Part shown: in pieces, positions 39,361 to 44,060 of the stretch
Position numbering within the stretch: the stretch's first letter is position 1
Layout of the letters: each line of letters opens with the position of its first letter
DNA from: Spirochaetaceae bacterium
GTDB taxonomy: Bacteria > Spirochaetota > Spirochaetia > Treponematales > Rectinemataceae
Assembly (NCBI GenBank): GCA_025356015.1
Contig: JANXYO010000082.1
Span: 1 to 44,060 of the forward strand
DNA length: 44,060 nt
Direction: 5' to 3'
Translations under genes and position numbers: made by a program
The notes under the pieces: generated by a model
The model's database searches: none
Seen by the model: only the letters and a program-made list of their open reading frames with translations
What the model was told of the DNA's origin: nothing

Positions 39361-40884
39361 ATGCAGCCGACAAGCGGGATACGCGTCATCTACGCCATCG
39401 AGGACGAAGATGAGCGCGCCGCCTTCGCCACCCTCGTCGAGGCCCTCAAACCCTCATTCGTCGTGCATTACCCGGACAACATAGCCGAGGTGGAGCGGCT
39501 CTACTCGACCGACGCGGCCGATGTGATTGTCACCGATTTCAGCTTCCACAACGGCACCCTCGCCGACTGGCTCACCCTCTGGCCCTTGCCCTCCGTCGTC
39601 GTCATCGGCAGGGAGGATGACCCCGCCAGGGTGGAGCGCACCATAAAGGACGAATCCTCGGTTTTCATAGAGAGGCGGCCGGACGGCGAGCACATCCGCC
39701 TCATCCCGGCCCTCATCCGCAAGGTCGTCAACATAAGGGAAAGCCTGCGCCGGCAGAACGCCCACCTCCAGATGACCGAGCACCAGTACATGAACCTCCT
39801 CCAGGCCGTGCCCGACATCGTCTATATACTCAGCGGCGATGGGCGTTTCATCTACCTGAACGAGGCGATCCGCAACCTCGGCTACGATCCCGCCAAGCTC
39901 ATCGGGAAGCATTTCAGTGAGATAATCCACCCGGCAGACGTCCCCAAGGTGTCGAAGATCGAGGTCCTTGATTCGATCAAGGGCTGCATAACCGGGCAGG
40001 AGGGGGCCCCCAAACTCTTCGACGAGCGCCGCTCCGGCCGCAGGATGACCAAGAACCTCGAGCTCAGGCTCCTGCCCGGCTCCGAGAACGCCGATTTCCG
40101 CTATGCCTCGGTGAACGCCTACGGTGAGGTCAACTGCTCTGGCTACCATCTGCCTGAGTACGAGGGCCAGGACCTCGGCACGGTGGGCGTCATCCGCGAC
40201 GTGAGCGAGCGCAAGGTCCACCAGCACCAGCTCGAGGCCGCCCTCGCGGCCCACGAGGTCCTTCTCAAGGAGATCCACCACAGGGTCAAGAACAACCTCC
40301 AGATCGTCTCGAGCCTCCTCAACCTCCAGGAGGCCTCGGTCACCGACGAGGCCTCGCGCAAGGTCTTCCTCGAGTGCCAGTCCCAGATCCAGTCCATGGC
40401 CATGGTCCACGAAGTCCTCTACCGGGCCGGTGACTTCAGGGGCGTGGAGATGCAGAAGTACTTCGAGCGTCTCCTCGAGTACCTCTCCGGTGTCTACGAC
40501 ACCTCCTTCAGCGCCATCAGCTGCGATGTCGACGCGCGCGAGACCGTCCTGGGTCTCGATGCCGCGATAGCCGTGGCCTTGATCGTGAACGAGCTGGTGT
40601 CCAACTGCTTCAAGCACGCCTTCCCCAATGGAAAGGCCGGCAAGGTCTCGCTCACGATGACGGCGATCGAGGGAGACTGGGTCCTCACCGTCGCCGACGA
40701 CGGCGTCGGCTTCGAGTCGACCAAGGCGGAATCGGGCTCCAAGGGGATAGGGACCGAGCTGGTCGAGGCCCTCGCGGCCCAGCTGCGCGGTTCCGTCGAG
40801 CACTCCGAGGGCATCCCTCCCGAGGGGGGAGCCCGGGTCTGCGTGAGGTTCCCGCGCGAACCCCGCCCAGAAGCCCTAGCCTAG
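39361..40884 (+). CDS. Sensor histidine kinase, HisKA_2 type, with pseudo-receiver and PAS
   Basis: 507 residues without membrane helices. An N-terminal receiver-like domain (about 7-122) keeps an acidic site (VTDFS, Asp59) but lacks the conserved Lys-Pro near its end. Then come a PAS domain (about 142-285; [20 protein letters not shown]), a HisKA_2 dimerisation domain with the phospho-acceptor in [11 protein letters not shown] (His306/307), and HATPase with [12 protein letters not shown] and DDGVGFES. Such kinases often act on general stress response or PatS/PhyR-like regulators. It is divergent from the phosphofructokinase operon. Confidence 0.9.
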   Translation: MQPTSGIRVIYAIEDEDERAAFATLVEALKPSFVVHYPDNIAEVERLYSTDAADVIVTDFSFHNGTLADWLTLWPLPSVVVIGREDDPARVERTIKDESSVFIERRPDGEHIRLIPALIRKVVNIRESLRRQNAHLQMTEHQYMNLLQAVPDIVYILSGDGRFIYLNEAIRNLGYDPAKLIGKHFSEIIHPADVPKVSKIEVLDSIKGCITGQEGAPKLFDERRSGRRMTKNLELRLLPGSENADFRYASVNAYGEVNCSGYHLPEYEGQDLGTVGVIRDVSERKVHQHQLEAALAAHEVLLKEIHHRVKNNLQIVSSLLNLQEASVTDEASRKVFLECQSQIQSMAMVHEVLYRAGDFRGVEMQKYFERLLEYLSGVYDTSFSAISCDVDARETVLGLDAAIAVALIVNELVSNCFKHAFPNGKAGKVSLTMTAIEGDWVLTVADDGVGFESTKAESGSKGIGTELVEALAAQLRGSVEHSEGIPPEGGARVCVRFPREPRPEALA

Positions 40885-40909
40885 CCGCTGGGCGCCCAGA
40901 ACTCCTCGC

Positions 40910-42484
40910 CTAGTTGCCCAGGGCCTTTGTCGCCATATCCAGATCAGACTGAAGGAGCCTGTCGCCGGGCACGAGGGCGAGGGAGTCCCTCGCCACAGCC
41001 GCGGCCCCGGCGTAGTCCCGCGAGTTGTAGCGGGAAGCGAAGCTGTTGTGGGCGGTCGCGATGAAATTGTCCCTGAAGACCGAAGCCTCGCGGGCAAGGC
41101 TCGCGTCGCCTGTCCTTTTCGCCCCCTCGCTGGCGAGGGCCGAGGCCCCCAGCCAGTCACCGCTCCTCCCAATCCGGTTTGCCTCGTTCCCGAAGAGGAA
41201 ACGCATCGCCTCCTGCCACCTTGAGCGCTCCAGGCTCGCGGCCGAAAGCAGGCGATCGGCGGCGGCGACGGCATCGCGGAAGGGGAGGGTCTTGAGGTCC
41301 TGTGAAAGCTCGGCGTCGCCGATCCTGAAGGCGATCGAGGCGACGGCCGCATCACCGGCCAGGGCACGCCGCTGATCCAGGAGCCTCCTTGCGCCCTGGA
41401 AATCCCCTCGTAGCAGATAGGCGTTCACGGCGTTGCCGAGGCTGGCCGAGATGAGGGCCTGGAGCTCCCCTCGTGGGCCGGGGTCGCCTGAGTCCTTGAG
41501 GAGGACGGAGGCCCTGTCCAGGGCCTCGTCCCAGCGACCGGCCTCGGCGAGTCCGGCGACGCGGTTGTAGGCCGTAAGCCTCGCGAGCTGGGCGAGGCGT
41601 GGCTCGTTTCCCAGAGCGGCGAGGGCAGCCGAGGCGAAGGCCTCGGCGCCCTCGAAGTCCCGCCTCCCGGTGAGGCCGGTGACGACATTGTTCACACGGT
41701 CGATTAGGAGGCTCCTCGATTCCCGGTCGGGCTGGAGGGCGTCGAGGTCGAGGCCGAGCCTCAGGGCCTCCTCGAACCTCTGCGAGCGCTCGAGCAGGGA
41801 TATCCGGTTGGACAGGACAAGGCCCACGAGCTGGTGCTCCCCGATCCTCGTCCTGCGGGCATAGTCGCCCGGGGGCACGTAGGCGAAGCCCGTCACCTTG
41901 CCGAAGGAATCGGTGAACTCCTTCTTGCTGCCCGGATCGAAGCCCCGGGCGTTTGTCGTCTCGACGTCGACCTCGCGGCCGGGCAGGCTCACCGTCGCGA
42001 AGGCATGGTCGGGGGTCTTGACCGCGGAGACCGACAGGCCGAGGCTCCGCGCCGCGATGAGATAGAGCAAGGCCGAGGAGACGCAGTTGTAGCTCCCCGT
42101 GTCGAGGATGCCGTCGATGGTGGTGGCGTTCTCGGAATAGGCGCGCAGGGTCGTGCGGTGGAGATAGGACAGGACGGCCTCGGCCCTGGCCGCCTGGTCG
42201 CTGACCTGGCCCAGCTCGGCGGCGAGGCCGCGCAGCATCGAGGCGATGCGCGACGAGTAGGAAGGCAGGCGGTCGGCCTGAGTCCCCGAGGCGAGCAGGG
42301 CCGATGTGATCAGGGCGTCGAGCGGCATCGGCTCGCCCATGGCCGCGGCTTCGGCGAAGCCGGGATCGGGGGCGAAGACGCCGCTCGAGGGGAGCCTCGG
42401 GCCGCCGGTCTGGGCCGGAGCCGAGGCCGCGAGGGCGAGGAAAAGGGCGAGGAGGAGTATGGACCTGGCTCTGGGACTCATCAT
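40910..42484 (-). CDS. Exported transglutaminase-like/TPR protein
   Basis: 524 residues: a signal peptide (about 8-24), a transglutaminase-like cysteine-protease fold with the catalytic triad candidates Cys134 (SYNCVSSALLYL), His160 (PDHAF) and Asp173/Glu175 (VDVETT), then a helical repeat region (about 230-524) resembling tetratricopeptide repeats. It is similar in plan to SirB1-like transglutaminase/TPR proteins. It may be a periplasmic peptidase or peptide-binding scaffold. Two adjacent ATGs (42484 and 42481) are possible. Divergent from trxB. Confidence 0.78.
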   Translation of the reverse strand: MMSPRARSILLLALFLALAASAPAQTGGPRLPSSGVFAPDPGFAEAAAMGEPMPLDALITSALLASGTQADRLPSYSSRIASMLRGLAAELGQVSDQAARAEAVLSYLHRTTLRAYSENATTIDGILDTGSYNCVSSALLYLIAARSLGLSVSAVKTPDHAFATVSLPGREVDVETTNARGFDPGSKKEFTDSFGKVTGFAYVPPGDYARRTRIGEHQLVGLVLSNRISLLERSQRFEEALRLGLDLDALQPDRESRSLLIDRVNNVVTGLTGRRDFEGAEAFASAALAALGNEPRLAQLARLTAYNRVAGLAEAGRWDEALDRASVLLKDSGDPGPRGELQALISASLGNAVNAYLLRGDFQGARRLLDQRRALAGDAAVASIAFRIGDAELSQDLKTLPFRDAVAAADRLLSAASLERSRWQEAMRFLFGNEANRIGRSGDWLGASALASEGAKRTGDASLAREASVFRDNFIATAHNSFASRYNSRDYAGAAAVARDSLALVPGDRLLQSDLDMATKALGN

Positions 42485-42494
42485 GCCTACCGTG

Positions 42495-42530
42495 TTCTCA
42501 AAAATACCCTTTGCGATGTATATTAACCAA
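42495..42530. promoter_or_regulatory. Overlapping divergent promoters of trxB and the transglutaminase gene
   Basis: Plus strand, for trxB: TTCTCA (42495-42500), 18-base spacer, TATATT (42519-42524, 5 of 6). Minus strand: TTGGTT (42530-42525), 18-base spacer, TATTTT (42506-42501). The two promoters occupy nearly the same DNA, so only one could be used at a time. Confidence 0.4.
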
Positions 42531-42562
42531 GCATCTCGCACAGCGATACCTCGAGGAGCCTC

Positions 42563-43498
42563 ATGGATACCCAGTACGAATTCGTAGTCATCGGTGCGGG
42601 GGCGGCCGGCCTCGCGGCGGCCCAGTATGGTGCCCGCGCCAACCTGCGCACCCTCCTGGTGGAGGAACTCGCGCCGGGAGGCCAGGCCCTCCTCATCGAC
42701 GGCCTCGAGAACTATCCCGGCATTGTCGGGCCCCTGAGCGGCTATGATTTCAGCGAGGCCATGAGGACCCAGGCCGAGGCTTTCGGCGTCGAGTTCCTCA
42801 CCGCGTCCGTGTCTTCGTTGCGCAAGGACGGGGACCGCTTCCTCGTCGAGACCACCGAGGGGACAATCGAGGCCCTCACCGTGCTGCTGGCCACGGGCGC
42901 CAAGCATCGCCACATCGAGGTGCCCGGCGAGGAGCAGTACGCGGGGCGCGGAGTCTCATACTGCGCCACCTGCGACGGGCCATTCTTCAAGAACCGCCGC
43001 ATGCTGGTGGTCGGAGGGGGGGACGCCGCCTGCGACGAGGCTATGTTCCTCTCCAAGCTCGCCGACTCCGTCCTCATGGTCCACCGCAAGGACCGTTTCA
43101 GGGCCCAGCGCGCACTGGCCGAGCGGGTGCTCAAGAATCCCAAGATCGAGGTGCGCTTCAACACCGCGGTCAGGGAGATCAAGGGATCCAAGAAGGTGGA
43201 ATCCGTGGAGCTAGAGGACCTGGGCTCCGGCAAGGTCTACGGCGAGGAAGTCGCCGCCGTCTTCGTGTTCGTTGGCTCCATTCCCCAGACCGCTCTTGCC
43301 GGAGACGCCGCGAAGGACGAGGCCGGCTACCTTATCACCAACGAGCTCATGGAGACGAGCGTGAGCGGGCTCTTCGCCGCCGGCGACGCGAGGGTCACCC
43401 CCTTCCGCCAGCTCGTCACCGCCTGCGCCGACGGGGCTGTCGCAGCCCACGCCGCCGCGAAGTACATCGACGCGCTCAGGGGAGAGGTCTACGCCTGA
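42563..43498 (+). CDS. trxB: Thioredoxin reductase
   Basis: 311 residues; reduces thioredoxin using NADPH and FAD. The FAD-binding GxGxxG is GAGAAGLAAA (11-20), the redox-active pair is CATC (Cys134, Cys137), the NAD(P)H-binding motif is GGGDAACDEA, and the C-terminal FAD contact is LFAAGDAR. Length is normal. GAGGAG lies four bases before ATG 42563. NADPH specificity is likely from HRKDRFRA after the second nucleotide fold, which matches the HRRDxFRA motif. Confidence 0.95.
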   Translation: MDTQYEFVVIGAGAAGLAAAQYGARANLRTLLVEELAPGGQALLIDGLENYPGIVGPLSGYDFSEAMRTQAEAFGVEFLTASVSSLRKDGDRFLVETTEGTIEALTVLLATGAKHRHIEVPGEEQYAGRGVSYCATCDGPFFKNRRMLVVGGGDAACDEAMFLSKLADSVLMVHRKDRFRAQRALAERVLKNPKIEVRFNTAVREIKGSKKVESVELEDLGSGKVYGEEVAAVFVFVGSIPQTALAGDAAKDEAGYLITNELMETSVSGLFAAGDARVTPFRQLVTACADGAVAAHAAAKYIDALRGEVYA

Positions 43499-43514
43499 GG
43501 CCGGGCCCGATGTC

Positions 43515-44060
43515 TTGACGCGGCGGGCCAGCCGGCCCCAAGGCCGGTCGGCTCCGGGCGCCCGCTCCGCCCGCCTCGCGAGCCTGCTCCGCGCCGCGGC
43601 AGTCCTTGTGGTCTCGGCCTCCTCCCTCCTCCTCGGGGGGGCGGCGGCGCCCAGCCACGACTTCTGGGCCGCGGGCAAGGAGGACGCCCTCGCGCTCTCC
43701 CTCCTCGACCGGATGAGCGACGAGGCCGTGCTCGGCCAGCTCCTCATGATCGCCTATCCGGGCGCCGAGCCTCCACCCCTCCTTTACAAGTGGATCGAGT
43801 CCAGGGGCCTCGGCGGGGTGAAGATATTCGGCTGGAACGCCGAGGACACCGACCGCCTCGCCGTCTCGGTCGCCGCCCTCCAGAGGAAGGCCCTGGCTGC
43901 CGGAGCGGGCATCCCCCTCCTCATCGCCACCGACCAGGAGGGGGGCTGGATCCGCCACGTCAAGGGCGCCACGACCATAAGCCCGGGCAACATGGCCATC
44001 GGGGCCTCGGGCCGGCCCTACGATGCCTTCCGCTCCGCCTACCTCATCGGCCGCGAGCTC
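43515..44060 (+). CDS. Family 3 glycoside hydrolase (beta-N-acetylhexosaminidase-like), partial
   Basis: The first 182 codons of a gene cut by the window end. A signal peptide or anchor (about residues 25-46 from TTG 43515: LLRAAAVLVVSASSLLLGGA) precedes the family 3 N-terminal barrel with QLLMIAYPG, GLGGVKIFGWN and the signature LIATDQEGGWIRHVKG, as in NagZ. It would cleave GlcNAc-type sugars from peptidoglycan fragments. The start is uncertain: no ATG is in frame, TTG 43515 is chosen as giving a complete signal peptide, and GTG 43608 is possible. It begins 16 bases after trxB. Confidence 0.72.
   Translation, partial: MTRRASRPQGRSAPGARSARLASLLRAAAVLVVSASSLLLGGAAAPSHDFWAAGKEDALALSLLDRMSDEAVLGQLLMIAYPGAEPPPLLYKWIESRGLGGVKIFGWNAEDTDRLAVSVAALQRKALAAGAGIPLLIATDQEGGWIRHVKGATTISPGNMAIGASGRPYDAFRSAYLIGREL

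Noticed and set aside
40888-40899. CTGGGCGCCCAG palindrome as a terminator between convergent genes
   Set aside because: It has no loop and no U-tract; perfect 12-base palindromes of this kind are expected by chance in GC-rich DNA.
1-44060. CRISPR arrays, insertion sequences, prophage or toxin-antitoxin modules
   Set aside because: No direct repeat array, transposase, integrase or phage gene was seen in any frame.

Overview
The window is a gene-dense, GC-rich bacterial chromosome segment (about two thirds G+C by eye). It carries only housekeeping, signalling and envelope genes, with no phage, plasmid or insertion-sequence gene. The gene set suggests a spirochaete of the Treponema/Spirochaeta kind, probably from a free-living or environmental high-GC lineage. 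The pointers are a MoxR/DUF58/BatA-BatB-BatC-BatD operon, a phosphofructokinase of the plant/trypanosomatid type, many TPR lipoproteins and large hybrid kinases. This assignment is inference, not proof.

Layout. 1-443: tRNA-Glu(CTC) and tRNA-Gln(CTG) on the minus strand with a strong terminator. 465-5394: minus-strand operon recO-thpR-pdp-recJ. 5502-6999: a GIDE-domain membrane protein and a HAD phosphatase. 7118-11347: a very large two-propeller hybrid histidine kinase. 11471-13245: promoter, pduL and an N-terminally extended uracil phosphoribosyltransferase. 13325-14885: padR with an operator lying across its own promoter, then a flavodoxin/ferredoxin gene. 14956-20089: TPR lipoprotein, a Ca2+-type P-ATPase broken by two compensating frameshifts, nudC and a second TPR lipoprotein. 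20109-23075: Crp/Fnr regulator, half of an aspartate racemase, an Lrp/AsnC regulator, a DUF2917 protein and a DMT transporter. 23065-24291: PlsC-like acyltransferase with a zinc ribbon. 24382-32389: the MoxR-Bat operon ending in a Smr-domain gene. 32420-33239: infA and dksA, divergent. 33346-39275: histidinol phosphatase downstream of an operon of phosphofructokinase, REC-STAS-like-REC regulator and hybrid kinase. 39361-44060: a HisKA_2 sensor kinase, a transglutaminase/TPR protein, trxB and the start of a family 3 glycosidase.

How the parts work together. The recO-recJ operon joins recombinational repair to nucleoside salvage and RNA end processing. The MoxR ATPase, DUF58 and two von Willebrand A proteins, with BatC and BatD, form a predicted envelope-associated complex. 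Three sensor kinases lie within the window, two ending in Hpt domains, and one is translationally close to phosphofructokinase, hinting at a link between glycolytic flux and signalling.

The most distinctive pattern is regulatory. Several genes without a Shine-Dalgarno sequence (recO, the HAD phosphatase, a TPR lipoprotein, Lrp/AsnC, histidinol phosphatase, phosphofructokinase, the HisKA_2 kinase, perhaps Crp) have a sigma70-like -10 box ending only 6-10 bases before the start codon. This predicts leaderless or nearly leaderless mRNAs. Neighbouring genes such as infA, pduL, dksA, padR and the moxR gene carry classical ribosome-binding sites. No gap without a gene exceeds 300 bases.
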